This document shows, in pieces, positions 45,128-55,834 of a stretch of 64,000 bases of DNA; the first letter of the stretch is position 1, and each line of letters starts with the position of its first letter. The stretch covers positions 1 to 64,000 of the forward strand of contig NZ_BJDZ01000010.1 of assembly GCF_005405405.1 (NCBI RefSeq), read 5' to 3'. Made by a program: the position numbers and the translations under genes. The stretch comes from Lactiplantibacillus plajomi (GTDB lineage Bacteria; Bacillota; Bacilli; Lactobacillales; Lactobacillaceae). A model generated the notes under the pieces. The model was not told where the DNA came from and searched no databases. It worked only from the letters and a program-made list of their open reading frames with translations.

Positions 45128-46051
45128 ATGAAAGAGCAGATGAACTATTACCGGTTTTCACGTGACCAGTGGAAACGGTTTTACCGTAACGGACACGTCC
45201 CGTTAACGGCCGAAAATTTACACGAAATCAAAGCGTTCAACGACCAAATTAGCTTGGAAGATGTCCGCGAAATTTATTTGCCGGTTACGCATTTATTGCA
45301 GGCCAAGTTCGAACATTACTTATCTTGGCGGGCGGCGGAATCGTCCTTTTTGCAACAAAAAAATAAGCAGTCCCCGTTCATTATTGGGGTCTCTGGGAGC
45401 GTTGCGGTGGGAAAATCGACGACCGCTCGGTTATTAGAAATTTTATTTAAATATCTTTACCCGAATCGGCGGACCCAGTTGATCACGACCGACGGTTTCC
45501 TCTATTCGAACGCCGAGTTGAAGAAGATGCAGTTGATGGAACGCAAGGGCTTTCCGGAAAGCTACAATATGCCGCGACTGATTGAATTCTTGAACGACGT
45601 TAAGAGCGGTCAGCCGTTAGCCAAGGCACCGATGTATTCGCACCAGACGTACGACGTGGTGCCGAACCGCTTTGACGTTATTACCCACCCGGACATTTTG
45701 ATTATTGAAGGGATTAACGTGCTACAGTTACCGACCAATCAGCACATCTACATTAGCGATTTTACCGATTTTTCGGTTTACGTGGATGCCGATGCCGACC
45801 TGATTGAAACCTGGTACCTGGAACGCTTTAAAGCGTTAATGAAGACCGCTTTCCAAGACCCGTTGAACTACTTTTATCCGTGGGCGATTGGTGATCCGGA
45901 AGCGGCAATTAAGATGGCAAAGGGCGTTTGGCACGACGTGGACTTGAAAAACTTGAATGATTATATCCTGCCAACGCGGAATCGTGCGGATTTGATTTTA
46001 CACAAAGTCGCGCACCACCTGATTGATGCGGTTTACTTTCGTAAGTATTAG
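45128..46051 (+). CDS. coaA: Pantothenate kinase (type I)
   Basis: A 307-residue type I pantothenate kinase. The P-loop GVSGSVAVGKST is near residue 80, and TTDGFLYSN, RKGFPESYN and the pantothenate-binding DFTDFSVYVDA follow in family order. It phosphorylates pantothenate with ATP, the first step of coenzyme A synthesis. ATG 45128 has a moderate RBS. A TATAAT at 45088-45093 is a candidate -10. It lies 94 bp upstream of guaA. Confidence 0.96.
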   Translation: MKEQMNYYRFSRDQWKRFYRNGHVPLTAENLHEIKAFNDQISLEDVREIYLPVTHLLQAKFEHYLSWRAAESSFLQQKNKQSPFIIGVSGSVAVGKSTTARLLEILFKYLYPNRRTQLITTDGFLYSNAELKKMQLMERKGFPESYNMPRLIEFLNDVKSGQPLAKAPMYSHQTYDVVPNRFDVITHPDILIIEGINVLQLPTNQHIYISDFTDFSVYVDADADLIETWYLERFKALMKTAFQDPLNYFYPWAIGDPEAAIKMAKGVWHDVDLKNLNDYILPTRNRADLILHKVAHHLIDAVYFRKY

Positions 46052-46145
46052 CCGCTAAGAAATTTCTCATATTTATTGACCGAACGTTCCGGAATCAGTA
46101 TGATAGACCTATTGAGCATTAATTAATCCAAAAGGAGTGAACAAC

Positions 46146-47702
46146 TTGGCAAAAACGGACACCGCGTCATTCGACTCAATTCTTGTGTTGGATTTTGGGA
46201 GTCAATATAACCAATTGATTACCCGGCGCATTCGTGATTTCGGTGTTTATTCGGAATTGCTTCCAAATACGATTTCCGCTGAAGAAATCAAAGCCCGCCA
46301 CCCCAAGGGGATTATTTTCTCCGGTGGCCCTAACAGTGTTTACGATGATGGCGCCTTTCGGGTTGATCCCGAGATTTTCAACTTAGGCTTACCTATCTTG
46401 GGAATCTGTTACGGGATGCAGTTGATGACTTACACGCTGCCTGGCGGTAAGGTCGAATCAGCTGACAACCGTGAATACGGCAAGGCGAACATCCAAGTGA
46501 CCAGCGACGCGTCGACTTTATTTGACGATACGCCGAAGGAACAGTCGGTTTGGATGAGCCACGGTGACTTAGTGACCGCGGCTCCGGACGGCTTTGACGT
46601 GGTTGCAACGTCGAAGAACTGCCCAATCGCGGCCATTCAAAACGTGGATAAGAAGTTCTACGGTATTCAATTCCACGCCGAAGTTCGCAATACGGACTAC
46701 GGTAACGATATTTTGAAGCACTTTGCGTTTGACGTTTGCCAAGCGGAAGCTAACTGGTCGATGGACGATTTCATCGATATGCAAATCGAAAAGATTCGTG
46801 CCGAAGTTGGCGATAAGAAGGTCCTGCTCGGGCTATCCGGTGGGGTCGACTCCAGTGTCGTTGGTGTGTTATTACACAAAGCCATCGGGACGCAATTAAC
46901 CAGTATTTTCGTGGACCACGGGCTGCTCCGGAAGGGCGAAGCCGAACAAGTGATGGCGAGTCTGGAAGGCAAGTTTGGGCTGAACATCATTAAAGTGGAT
47001 GCCAAGGACCGTTTCTTAAGCAAACTCGCCGGGGTCAGTGATCCTGAAAAGAAACGGAAGATTATTGGTAACGAATTTATCCAAGTCTTTGACGAAGAAG
47101 CCACGAAACTGAACGGGATGGAATTCCTGGCGCAGGGGACGTTGTACACCGACGTCATCGAAAGTGGGACTTCCACCGCACAAACCATTAAGTCCCACCA
47201 TAACGTTGGGGGCTTACCAGAAGACATGCAGTTCAAGCTGATTGAACCGTTGCGGACACTCTTTAAGGATGAAGCCCGTGAATTGGGTGAAAAGCTGGGC
47301 ATGCCTTCCGACCTCGTTTGGCGGCAACCGTTCCCAGGTCCCGGTCTCGGGATTCGGGTCATCGGTGAAATTACCGAAGACAAGTTAGAAATCGTCCGCG
47401 ACAGTGATTACATCCTGCGTGACGAAATTAAGAAGGCCGGCCTCGACCGCGATATCTGGCAATACTTCACCGTCTTACCAGGGATTCGCTCCGTTGGGGT
47501 CATGGGTGACGGCCGGACTTACGATTATACGGTCGGGATCCGCGCCGTGACGTCGATCGACGGCATGACCGCCGACTTCGCCCGGATTCCGTGGGACGTC
47601 TTGCAAAAGATTTCCGTGCGGATCGTAAACGAAGTCGACCACGTGAACCGCATCGTGTACGATGTGACGAGCAAGCCGCCTTCGACCATTGAATGGGAAT
47701 AA
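46146..47702 (+). CDS. guaA: GMP synthase (glutamine-hydrolysing)
   Basis: A 518-residue GMP synthase, converting XMP plus glutamine to GMP. The N-terminal glutaminase has GICYGMQLM (Cys) and IQFHAEV (His/Glu); the ATP-pyrophosphatase motif is [11 protein letters not shown]; the C-terminal dimerisation region has [18 protein letters not shown] and ends PPSTIEWE. Start is TTG 46146 with AAGGAG 8 nt upstream; an in-frame GTG at 46137 overlaps the RBS. The last codons form one arm of the element's 13-bp direct repeat, so integration here keeps the guaA product intact. Confidence 0.97.
   Translation: MAKTDTASFDSILVLDFGSQYNQLITRRIRDFGVYSELLPNTISAEEIKARHPKGIIFSGGPNSVYDDGAFRVDPEIFNLGLPILGICYGMQLMTYTLPGGKVESADNREYGKANIQVTSDASTLFDDTPKEQSVWMSHGDLVTAAPDGFDVVATSKNCPIAAIQNVDKKFYGIQFHAEVRNTDYGNDILKHFAFDVCQAEANWSMDDFIDMQIEKIRAEVGDKKVLLGLSGGVDSSVVGVLLHKAIGTQLTSIFVDHGLLRKGEAEQVMASLEGKFGLNIIKVDAKDRFLSKLAGVSDPEKKRKIIGNEFIQVFDEEATKLNGMEFLAQGTLYTDVIESGTSTAQTIKSHHNVGGLPEDMQFKLIEPLRTLFKDEARELGEKLGMPSDLVWRQPFPGPGLGIRVIGEITEDKLEIVRDSDYILRDEIKKAGLDRDIWQYFTVLPGIRSVGVMGDGRTYDYTVGIRAVTSIDGMTADFARIPWDVLQKISVRIVNEVDHVNRIVYDVTSKPPSTIEWE
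47689..47701. repeat. attL core, 13-bp direct repeat
   Basis: TTGAATGGGAATA spanning the last four guaA codons and most of the stop codon. Identical to 59911-59923; flanking bases differ on both sides. Confidence 0.88.
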
Positions 47703-47769
47703 AAGGTACATGTAAATTGAACCCGGAATGTTGATTTAGCGGCATTTTCGGAAGATACAAAGGATACGA

Positions 47770-47844
47770 TTGGCGGGGATATTGTTACGTTCCCCGCCAA
47801 AATCCCCGCCAAGTTTGGGCCGAATGAGGGCTGATTGGCGGGGA
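47770..47844. repeat. Left integrase arm-type sites (candidate)
   Basis: TTGGCGGGGA at 47770-47779 and 47835-47844, complement TCCCCGCCAA at 47791-47800 and 47803-47812. The middle pair is spaced 12 bp apart, the same as at the right end. As RNA these form hairpins, one followed by TTTTT, so they may also stop guaA transcription. Confidence 0.6.
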
Positions 47845-48038
47845 TTTTTGTTAACCAGTCATTAACGATCAGGCCATCTCATGTCATGCGACCAGAATTC
47901 GGAAGTTAAGCGTTCTGTAAAAACATAAGGCGTGAGAGCACTCAAATATTTGTTGAGTGAAAGATTACGTAAGGACGAATATTCACTGAACAAATCGAGT
48001 AAAATGAAACTAATAAGAATCCATTGGAGGATAAGCTG
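47845..48038. other. Upstream region of hsdM
   Basis: No gene seen. It contains ACTCAA...TTGAGT inverted repeat (near 47938-47956) and an AT-rich stretch upstream of the hsdM RBS, so it probably includes the hsdM promoter, but I cannot fix the -10 and -35. Confidence 0.4.
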
Positions 48039-49565
48039 ATGCCAGCCAAAAGCAATGAACTGAAAATCGAGGATAAGCTCTGGGAAGCTTGTGATAAGTT
48101 ACGGGGGTCGATGGATCAGTCTACTTACCGAAACGTTGTGTTAGGGCTGATTTTTTTGAAGTATGTGTCCGATACATTCGAAGAACGACACGCTGAACTT
48201 GAGGCTACTGAATATCCAGAGGATGCGGAAGATCGTGATTTTTACGATGCCGAAAACATCTTCTGGTTGCCTGAGAATGCACGTTGGTCTATCATTGCTG
48301 CGGCTGCCAAAACGCCAGATGTCGGAACCATCATTGATGCTGCCATGACCTCGATTGAAAACGAGAATGACAGCATCAAAGGTGTGTTGCCTAAGAACTA
48401 TGCTTCTGACGATCTATCTAAGGAACGACTCGGTGAAGTTATTGATCTGTTTACCGATGTGCGGGTAGGGGATGAAGAATCGCGGAAGAATGACGTGCTA
48501 GGGCGCGTCTACGAGTTCTTCTTGCGTAAGTTTGCAACCAATGGTGATGGTGAGTTCTATACACCGCGCTCGATTGTTCGAACTCTGGTAGACATGATTC
48601 AACCGTTCAGTGGCAAGATCTATGATCCGTGCTGCGGTTCAGGAGGCATGTTTGTTCAGTCTGAAGAGTTTGTGAGTGAACATCAGGGGAATATCCTTGA
48701 CCTTTCTGTATATGGCCAAGAATGGAATCCAACGACTTGGCGCTTGGCAAAGATGAACTTGGCAATTCATGGTATTGACAACAATCTTGGTCCACATAAT
48801 GCAAACACGCTGCTAGATGATCAGCATCGTGGTGAACGGTTTGATTATGCGCTGGCAAACCCACCATTCAACGTCAAGGATTGGGGTGCGGATAAGGTCA
48901 CTGACGACGCCCGTTGGAAATGGGGCATGCCGGGAAACAGCAATGCCAACTATGCTTGGATTGAACATATTTTGAGTAAGCTGGCGCCTGATGGTAAAGC
49001 GGGGATTTTCCTTGCTAACGGTGCACTGTCTACGTCAAGCAAGGATGAGCTTGCTATCCGTAAGGCTCTGCTTGAAGATCATAAGGTGGACGCAATTGTT
49101 GCGATGCCAACGCAGATGTTTTATTCGGTTTCAATTCCCGTCGCCGTTTGGATTTTTGATATGGACCAGGCAAGTGAAGGGGAACGTGATAGAACGGGTG
49201 AAACGCTATTTATTGACGCTCGAGAACTAGGAAAGATGACCGATCGAACCCATCGAGAATTCACACGAGAAGATATTGACAAAATTGCTAGTGTTTACCA
49301 CGCCTACAATGGTACGTCCGGTGAGATATATAAGGATGTTCTGGGGTTTTGTAAGGCCGTTCAACTTAAAGAAATTAAGACTAATGATTATGTCCTAACG
49401 CCTGGCCGATATGTTGGTTTGGCTCATCAAGAACAGATGAGTGATGAAGACTATGACGTTGAGATGAACAAGATCAGTGCTGACTTACAAGACCAATTTA
49501 AGCAAGGTAACATTCTTCAGCAACGAATCCTGAAAAATCTGCGAGGAATTGGTTATGGAAAATAG
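48039..49565 (+). CDS. hsdM: Type I restriction-modification methyltransferase
   Basis: A 508-residue N6-adenine methyltransferase subunit. N-terminal HsdM_N helices (EDKLWEACDKLRGSMDQSTYRNVVLGLIFLKYVSD) precede the catalytic domain with YDPCCGSGGMF (SAM binding) and ANPPFNVKDW (NPPF catalytic motif). With HsdS it methylates the recognition sequence; with HsdR it forms the restriction complex. ATG 48039 has GGAGG 7 nt upstream. The stop overlaps the hsdS start by 11 bp, so they are translationally coupled. Confidence 0.97.
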   Translation: MPAKSNELKIEDKLWEACDKLRGSMDQSTYRNVVLGLIFLKYVSDTFEERHAELEATEYPEDAEDRDFYDAENIFWLPENARWSIIAAAAKTPDVGTIIDAAMTSIENENDSIKGVLPKNYASDDLSKERLGEVIDLFTDVRVGDEESRKNDVLGRVYEFFLRKFATNGDGEFYTPRSIVRTLVDMIQPFSGKIYDPCCGSGGMFVQSEEFVSEHQGNILDLSVYGQEWNPTTWRLAKMNLAIHGIDNNLGPHNANTLLDDQHRGERFDYALANPPFNVKDWGADKVTDDARWKWGMPGNSNANYAWIEHILSKLAPDGKAGIFLANGALSTSSKDELAIRKALLEDHKVDAIVAMPTQMFYSVSIPVAVWIFDMDQASEGERDRTGETLFIDARELGKMTDRTHREFTREDIDKIASVYHAYNGTSGEIYKDVLGFCKAVQLKEIKTNDYVLTPGRYVGLAHQEQMSDEDYDVEMNKISADLQDQFKQGNILQQRILKNLRGIGYGK

Positions 49566-50685
49566 AATTGTAAGATTGGGCGATGTGATTACAGCAAATT
49601 ATGGAAGAGCTTTACCGAAGAAAAATCGGGTTTCTGGAAAAATTCCTGTATATGGATCTTCTGGAGTCACCGACTATCATAATCGTTCAATTGTTGACGG
49701 TCCGGCAATAATTATTGGACGGAAGGGGAATATTGGATCTGTTTTTTTGACAGAGAATTCATTTTATCCTATTGACACGACTTACTATGTTACGCGAGAA
49801 GACTTAAAAGATCTTGATATATATTTTGCGTATTATTTGTTGCAATTTTTACCACTTCAGGAAATGAATACTGATAGTGCAGTTCCGGGCCTTAATCGCA
49901 ACAATCTGTATTCTATTCCAGTAAAAATTCCGGATTTGGCCACTCAGGTAACTGTTGCTAATATATTGCAAACAATTGACAAAAAAATTCAACTTAATCA
50001 ACAAATTGACAAGAATTTATTGAAGTTAATTGATGGCATGTTTAATAGAGTGTACTTAGGTAGTGACCTGGTCAAAAATGCCAGTAAGGTGAAGCTGTCG
50101 AGCATAATACGAACAAAGTCAGGTACGTTTAATCCCAAGAAAAGTAGTGAGGTCTTTGTTAACCATTTTAGTATGCCCGCATTTGATGCCACTAGATTTC
50201 CAATTGTTGATGCTGCTTCAGATATCAAGAGCAATAAAAATGTAGTTGAGCCATTTTCAATTTTAGTATCTAAGATGAATCCAGATGTAAAGAGAGTGTG
50301 GTTGCCAAACACGTCTAAGGAGTTACTAAATGTTGCCTCAACCGAGTTTCTAACATTTAATGCTGATGTACCTGAAATGCAAGCATTTGTGTACGCTGTT
50401 GTGAATGATAAAAGGTATCAGACGTATCTTGAATCCAATACAACAGGGTCGACAAATTCACGCCAGCGAGTATTGCCTAGAGTAGCGTACTCATACGAAA
50501 TTCCTTACGTCAAAGAAGTTGCTCAACAATTTGGATTCCAAATAATGGATATTATTGACATGATCAAGCTGAACAAAGAGCAGAACCAGCATTTGATCAG
50601 GCTTCGCAACGTACTCTTGCCTAAACTGCTTGCTGGTGACATAGATCTGTCAAACATCGAAACGGTGATGAATAATAATGCCTAA
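49555..50685 (+). CDS. hsdS: Type I restriction-modification specificity subunit
   Basis: A 376-residue HsdS with two target recognition domains (about residues 5-155 and 175-340), each ending in a conserved coiled coil; ATQVTVANILQTIDKKIQLNQQIDKNLLKL follows the first. It sets the bipartite DNA target, which cannot be read from sequence. ATG 49555 follows GAGGAA. It overlaps both neighbours. TRDs are the variable part of such systems. Confidence 0.93.
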   Translation: MENRIVRLGDVITANYGRALPKKNRVSGKIPVYGSSGVTDYHNRSIVDGPAIIIGRKGNIGSVFLTENSFYPIDTTYYVTREDLKDLDIYFAYYLLQFLPLQEMNTDSAVPGLNRNNLYSIPVKIPDLATQVTVANILQTIDKKIQLNQQIDKNLLKLIDGMFNRVYLGSDLVKNASKVKLSSIIRTKSGTFNPKKSSEVFVNHFSMPAFDATRFPIVDAASDIKSNKNVVEPFSILVSKMNPDVKRVWLPNTSKELLNVASTEFLTFNADVPEMQAFVYAVVNDKRYQTYLESNTTGSTNSRQRVLPRVAYSYEIPYVKEVAQQFGFQIMDIIDMIKLNKEQNQHLIRLRNVLLPKLLAGDIDLSNIETVMNNNA

Positions 50686-53600
50686 CACCAAATCATTTAC
50701 AAACGAACAGGATGTTGAGCTGGAGGCAATTGATGCGCTGGTATCCTTGGGGTATCAAGATTACCGAAGTGAAAGCTATAAAGACCCCAATGATGTCATT
50801 GACGCCGAGCGTAATAATGACCACAAGCGGGTGATTTTGCACCAGCGTTTACGTGACGCATTGGAACATAATACACCAGGACTGAAGGATGCTATCTATA
50901 AGGAGGCAGTCCGCCAGTTTTATTTGGTGACGGATGGCCCTGACTTGATGGCAAACAACCATCAACTACACAAGCTAATCATTGAGGGTGCGAAGGTTAA
51001 AGTTACTGAAGATGGGCAAGACCACACCTATGTACTTAAACCAATCGATTTCGATAATGTGGATGCCAATGATTTTGTAGTGACCAACCAGTTTACGATG
51101 GCGCAAGGTGACCGTCAACGGCGCCCGGATATTACGATATTTATCAATGGGTTGCCACTTGTGACGTTTGAACTGAAGAACCAGGCCAATGCCAATGTGG
51201 GAATTGAAGACGCGTTTAACCAATTACAGACCTACAAGCAAGATATTTCTGACTACATGGCCTACAACGAAATTCTTGTCATTAGTGACGGGGTAAATGC
51301 GCAGACGGGTTCCCTGTCTGCTGGCTTTGACCGCTTCATGCAATGGCGTTCACCTGAGCAGCGTGATGACAAACAGTTGGATGTCTATGCAATGGAGACG
51401 CTAATCAATAATATGATGAAGCGTGACGTTGTATTGGACTTGATTCAGAACTTCATCATTTTTGAGACCGATGGGGCGAAGACCTTCAAGATTCTCGCCG
51501 CTTACCATCAATACTACATGGTCAACAAGGCTGTTGAAGCCGCGGCTAAGACACTCCAAGATCCTGATAGCAATCGTATCGGGGTGGTTTGGCATACGCA
51601 AGGTTCTGGCAAATCCCTTTCAATGGTGTTCTTCTCAGGTATTGTCAGTCGTAAGCTGGGCAATCCGACGATTCTGGTTGTGAATGACCGTAATGATCTT
51701 GATGACCAATTAGGACAGACTTTTGCCGCGGCACATGATTATCTTCGGCAGACGCCAACACAAGCAAAATCGCGTACGGAAGTCCGTGATTTGTTGGAAC
51801 GCAAGGGCGGCGGTATTGTCTTTTCCACCATCCAAAAGTTCGCGCCAGAAGAAAACGAGGATAGAATGCCGGTTCTCAATACACGGTCTGACATCATTGT
51901 GATCTCTGACGAAGCCCACCGTTCGCAGTATGGGTTGAAAGCGAAATTCACCAAGAATGGGGTGAAGTATGGTTATGCGCAGTACATGCGAGAAGCATTA
52001 CCTAACGCTTCCTTCATCGGTTTTACTGGTACGCCGATTGACTTCAGTGATAAGTCGACACGTGGTGTATTTGGTGACTACATCGATGTATACGATATGT
52101 CTGCCGCGGTGCGTGACCACGCAACCGTGCGGATTTACTATGAGAACCACATCATCCCGCTAGATCTCGATCCACAGGTACAGCATAAGTACGAAATGGT
52201 GATGGAAGAAGCTGGGGTTTACAATGCAGGCGAACAGACCGAAGAACAGAAACGCCGCGCTGAGTTTACCAAGCTGGAGCGACTGGCTGGTACGAAAGGA
52301 CGCTTAGAAGTTCTGGCGAAGCACTTTGTAAAGCATTTTGAGGCGCGTCAAGCGCAGGAGTTCGGCAAGTCAATTATCGTTGAAATGTCGCGTCGAAATG
52401 CGGTGAAGCTCTATGATGAGATTATCAAGTTACGTCCAGATTGGCATTCTGACGATTTGATGAAGGGCAAAATAAAGGTCATCATGACGTCCGACGCTGC
52501 CTCTGATGGGCCGGAGCTTGCGAAACATCACACGAATGCAGCGGATCGTCGCAATCTTCAACAGCGAATGAAGGACGATCAAGATGAACTTCAAGTAGTC
52601 ATTGTGGTAGACATGTGGCTGACTGGATTTGATGCGCCAGCAGTGAATACAATGTACATCGACAAGCCAATGCACGGTTACAACCTGATGCAAGCCATCG
52701 CCCGTGTCAACCGGGTCTTCAAAGATAAAGATGGTGGCTTAATCGTTGATTATATCGGGATTGCTGACAGTCTAAAGGCGGCGTTGCAACAATACTCTGA
52801 TTCTGACCAAGAGCAGACTGGAATTAACGTGGACAAAGCCATCATGTTGATGAAGGAAAAATACGACATCATCACTAACGACTACTTGTATCATGTTGAT
52901 TACAGTGACTTCACCAGTGATGATCGTAAGAAGAGTCAAAAGGCGTTCCGCACGGCGCTAAACGCTGTCGCAATGTTGCAACCTGATCAGCAGCGCAAGT
53001 TTGCCGATATCGTTGTTCAACTTCAGAAAGCACATGCGTTAGTCGTCACGACGGATCAAGCCGTCGCCATTGCCGGTGAGGTAGGCTTCTTTGTTGCAGT
53101 TAAGAATGCGTTGATTAAGCTGATGCAAACCGCCAGTGATTCGCGGCGCAAGATTGGCAACAGCCAGTTAAACCTGAAGCTCGATCAACTTGTTAATCAA
53201 TCTGTGTTGGCAGAGAAACCTATTGATCTGTACGAAGAGCTAGGATTAGAGCGGCCGGAGCTAAGCTTGCTATCCGAAGATTTTTTGGATAGCGTTGGGC
53301 AGATGCCGGAGAAGAGTCTGGCGATGAAGTTGCTTGAACGGTTACTCAAAGGCAAAATCAGAGCGATGACCAAGGTAAACTTAGTTCAGTCGCGTAAGTT
53401 CGGCGATATGTTGGAAGCGTCATTGGACGCGTACAACCAACGTGGCGTGACCACCGAATTAGTGATTCGTAAGCTCATTGAACTTGCTAAGACCATGCAG
53501 GCTGCAGAGACTGATGGCCAAGATTTGGGCCTGTCCGTTGAAGAAAAAGCGTTCTATGACGCACTAGCGGATGAAAAACGTGCGGCTGAGGAACTGGGTG

Positions 53601-53827
53601 CTGACAAGCTACAAGAGATTGCTAAAGCTCTAGTTAAAGAAGTGCGCGATTCTGCTCAAAGAACAGATTGGGTACAGCGTGAGTCAGCTCGGGCAAGCAT
53701 GCGAATCGCTGTTAAGAGATTGTTGCGCAAGTATGGGTATCCGCCTGATTTTACTAAGTCTGCGGTGGAGACTGTTGTTGAGCAGGCTGAGAAGATGGCG
53801 TTCAACGAAACTGGTGCCAATTTATAA
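50678..53827 (+). CDS. hsdR: Type I restriction endonuclease subunit
   Basis: A 1,049-residue HsdR. The N-terminal PD-(D/E)xK nuclease motif is at RPDITIFINGLPLVTFELKN (around residue 150); Walker A is THTQGSGKSLSM (around residue 305); DEAHRSQYG is motif II and FIGFTGTP motif III; GFDAPAVNTMYIDKPMHGYNLMQAIARVNRV is motif VI. It translocates and cuts unmodified DNA. ATG 50678 overlaps the end of hsdS by 8 bp. Full length, no visible damage. Confidence 0.95.
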   Translation: MPNTKSFTNEQDVELEAIDALVSLGYQDYRSESYKDPNDVIDAERNNDHKRVILHQRLRDALEHNTPGLKDAIYKEAVRQFYLVTDGPDLMANNHQLHKLIIEGAKVKVTEDGQDHTYVLKPIDFDNVDANDFVVTNQFTMAQGDRQRRPDITIFINGLPLVTFELKNQANANVGIEDAFNQLQTYKQDISDYMAYNEILVISDGVNAQTGSLSAGFDRFMQWRSPEQRDDKQLDVYAMETLINNMMKRDVVLDLIQNFIIFETDGAKTFKILAAYHQYYMVNKAVEAAAKTLQDPDSNRIGVVWHTQGSGKSLSMVFFSGIVSRKLGNPTILVVNDRNDLDDQLGQTFAAAHDYLRQTPTQAKSRTEVRDLLERKGGGIVFSTIQKFAPEENEDRMPVLNTRSDIIVISDEAHRSQYGLKAKFTKNGVKYGYAQYMREALPNASFIGFTGTPIDFSDKSTRGVFGDYIDVYDMSAAVRDHATVRIYYENHIIPLDLDPQVQHKYEMVMEEAGVYNAGEQTEEQKRRAEFTKLERLAGTKGRLEVLAKHFVKHFEARQAQEFGKSIIVEMSRRNAVKLYDEIIKLRPDWHSDDLMKGKIKVIMTSDAASDGPELAKHHTNAADRRNLQQRMKDDQDELQVVIVVDMWLTGFDAPAVNTMYIDKPMHGYNLMQAIARVNRVFKDKDGGLIVDYIGIADSLKAALQQYSDSDQEQTGINVDKAIMLMKEKYDIITNDYLYHVDYSDFTSDDRKKSQKAFRTALNAVAMLQPDQQRKFADIVVQLQKAHALVVTTDQAVAIAGEVGFFVAVKNALIKLMQTASDSRRKIGNSQLNLKLDQLVNQSVLAEKPIDLYEELGLERPELSLLSEDFLDSVGQMPEKSLAMKLLERLLKGKIRAMTKVNLVQSRKFGDMLEASLDAYNQRGVTTELVIRKLIELAKTMQAAETDGQDLGLSVEEKAFYDALADEKRAAEELGADKLQEIAKALVKEVRDSAQRTDWVQRESARASMRIAVKRLLRKYGYPPDFTKSAVETVVEQAEKMAFNETGANL

Positions 53828-53880
53828 GTGCAAGCACAATATATAGCGTACAAACACAGGTTCCCGTACTCTTATTGTGT

Positions 53881-53886
53881 TATAAT
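53881..53886 (+). promoter_or_regulatory. -10 box of CBASS operon
   Basis: TATAAT about 40 bp before the CD-NTase start; no good -35 at 16-18 bp, so expression may need an activator or be weak. Confidence 0.5.
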
Positions 53887-53927
53887 TAATTCCGAATGAC
53901 GTAATAATTTGAATTGGAGGAGTTAAT

Positions 53928-55091
53928 GTGATTAATCCTGGAAAGCAGTTGGAAGATATAGAGTTAACGAAAACCCAACGTGAACGTGCCGTTACTCTAT
54001 ACACACATTTGTGTGAGGGAATACAAGCCAGGGGGCTTAATATCAGTTTCTATCCCCAGGGATCGTTTGCCTTAAAAACGGCTGTTCGTCCATTCGCAAA
54101 AGGTAAAGAGCAAGCCTACGATGTAGATGTGATTTGTAATTTCGATGATTATTCAAAAGATGAATTAGATAGTGGACAACTTATGCTGCTTCTAAGACAG
54201 ACAGCTCGAGAAGTTTGTAAAGAACGCTCGCTGGAGATTGATTATTATGAGCGTTGTGTAACAGTACACTATGCAGATGATCCTTCGGGCGTTTCTTTTT
54301 CCATTGATCTAATTCCAGCGGTTCGGGAATCGGAATTAAAATTGGCGGTCTTAAGAGCTAAAACAGAAGAATCCGAATTGGTTGAAACCTCGATAGCAAT
54401 CGATAGTCTTTCAAGAGGGTGGATTACTAATAATCCACAAGGGTATCGTAAGTGGTTTGAGGAGAAAGCTGATCAATTTGATAGTAGATTCATTCAAGAG
54501 AGCCGGGGAGTGTTTGCTTCTGTTGAGGAACTTCCCGATGATGACACACCAAGTAGTCGCCTTAGGCAATCAATCAAATTACTAAAGCGTCTTAGGGATG
54601 TCTACTACGACGAAATTGATGCGAAGACTTCTTCTCCTTCAGTGATTATCACAACGATTGTAACAAAGCTTGCGCAAAGTATAAGCCCAAGCGTAACCAG
54701 TCTTGAGCTACTGGATGCAATTATTCTGGAGCTTAACCAGGTGTTCCTATTACATGAAAGGGGGGAAGCATACGCCACAACCTATCAAACGATGCCTATC
54801 GCCAAAATTGTAATGAGAGAAAACGGAAAGTGGGTTCTGAGAAATCCCACCAATTGGGAAGATAATGTTCTGAGCTCATGGAACGAAACCGGAGCGGTTG
54901 CCTCAAAGGAATTCTTTGGGTGGATTAAAAGTTTGCAGGTTATTACCAAGGATTACAAGAAACGTGGGCAAAGTGATCTGGAGTTTGAACAACAGTTTAG
55001 GGGATTACTACTCATAAACAAAAAGTCCCCAAATATGCCTCGCTTTAATGTGAATAGCTCTAATGGCGTTAAGCCTTGGAAGAAACAATGA
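53928..55091 (+). CDS. CD-NTase (cyclic oligonucleotide synthase) of CBASS
   Basis: A 387-residue cGAS/DncV-like nucleotidyltransferase. Catalytic features are GS at residues 45-46 in FYPQGSFALKTA, two metal Asp at 65 and 67 (YDVDVICNF), and a third at 127 (FSIDLIPA). In CBASS, phage infection triggers it to make a cyclic di- or trinucleotide second messenger. GTG 53928 is behind GGAGGA. Next gene overlaps by 4 bp. The messenger type is not readable from sequence. Confidence 0.92.
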   Translation: MINPGKQLEDIELTKTQRERAVTLYTHLCEGIQARGLNISFYPQGSFALKTAVRPFAKGKEQAYDVDVICNFDDYSKDELDSGQLMLLLRQTAREVCKERSLEIDYYERCVTVHYADDPSGVSFSIDLIPAVRESELKLAVLRAKTEESELVETSIAIDSLSRGWITNNPQGYRKWFEEKADQFDSRFIQESRGVFASVEELPDDDTPSSRLRQSIKLLKRLRDVYYDEIDAKTSSPSVIITTIVTKLAQSISPSVTSLELLDAIILELNQVFLLHERGEAYATTYQTMPIAKIVMRENGKWVLRNPTNWEDNVLSSWNETGAVASKEFFGWIKSLQVITKDYKKRGQSDLEFEQQFRGLLLINKKSPNMPRFNVNSSNGVKPWKKQ

Positions 55092-55834
55092 TTAGCTCAG
55101 CGACAGTTAGGAATGCCGTTAGTCAAAATTCATTCTTTGAAGAATTAGAATGTCGTGATCAAAATGGGTCTATTGTGATAAAGGTCCATATTAAGGGAAT
55201 AGTTAATGCGGGACGGATACCATTATGGCTTAACTATAATATTGGCATTTTGATTTCGAAGAAGTTCCCAAAGGATTTACCGTTGGTTATTGATTATGAA
55301 AAGTTGTTAGACGTTCATTTTGAGCACATCAATCCTGATAGGACACTCTGTCTAGCAACCCCCATTGAATTGCGAAACAAGCTGGTAGGTCTACACCCCG
55401 AAAAGGTGCTGTTAGAGTTGATCTTAGGCTATATGACGCAATATGCATACTGGCAGCAATTTTCGTGCTATTTGATTGAACCGCAGCAGCATGGACTTGC
55501 GGGTATTCTTGCAGATTATGGTAATCGACTGGGAGTCGAAAAATTAGCTACAATCGTAGATTTTCTGAAGTGCATTCAGAACCCAAAGGTTAACGCGAAT
55601 AAACCGTGTCCATGTAGATCAGGTCGTTCTCTTAGAGCCTGTCACATGAGAACGTTATCCAGTTTGTGCCCCACGGTTGATGCATGGATGCAGATGAAAA
55701 CTGATTTGGAGGAACTATCAAGTTGGCAAGCAACGATTCGTCAAAAAATACAATATGGACGAGACAAAACACCGATGATGCCCTTATCGTGCAGGCAGCT
55801 AGTAGATGGTTTTACAATACCGCAGATTGGTTGA
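55088..55834 (+). CDS. E2-like protein with SEC-C zinc motif (CBASS Cap2-short-like)
   Basis: A 248-residue protein with an E2 ubiquitin-conjugating-like fold: FPKDLPLVID, then HINPDRTLCLATP with a candidate catalytic Cys at residue 88 and His at 80. No E1 or JAB domain genes are present, matching the short type II CBASS layout. The C-terminal part holds PCPCRSGRSLRACH (CxCx8CH), a SEC-C-type zinc motif. In type II systems E2 domains condition the CD-NTase for full activity. ATG 55088 is chosen by a GGAAG site. It overlaps the next gene by 112 bp. Confidence 0.85.
   Translation: MISSATVRNAVSQNSFFEELECRDQNGSIVIKVHIKGIVNAGRIPLWLNYNIGILISKKFPKDLPLVIDYEKLLDVHFEHINPDRTLCLATPIELRNKLVGLHPEKVLLELILGYMTQYAYWQQFSCYLIEPQQHGLAGILADYGNRLGVEKLATIVDFLKCIQNPKVNANKPCPCRSGRSLRACHMRTLSSLCPTVDAWMQMKTDLEELSSWQATIRQKIQYGRDKTPMMPLSCRQLVDGFTIPQIG

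Noticed and set aside
46697-47383. 228-residue minus-strand frame inside guaA
   Set aside because: Shadow of a highly conserved gene; no RBS or motif.
47770-47844. Reading the repeats only as a guaA terminator
   Set aside because: The same repeat pair with 12-bp spacing occurs at the far end of the element inside int, which a terminator does not explain.
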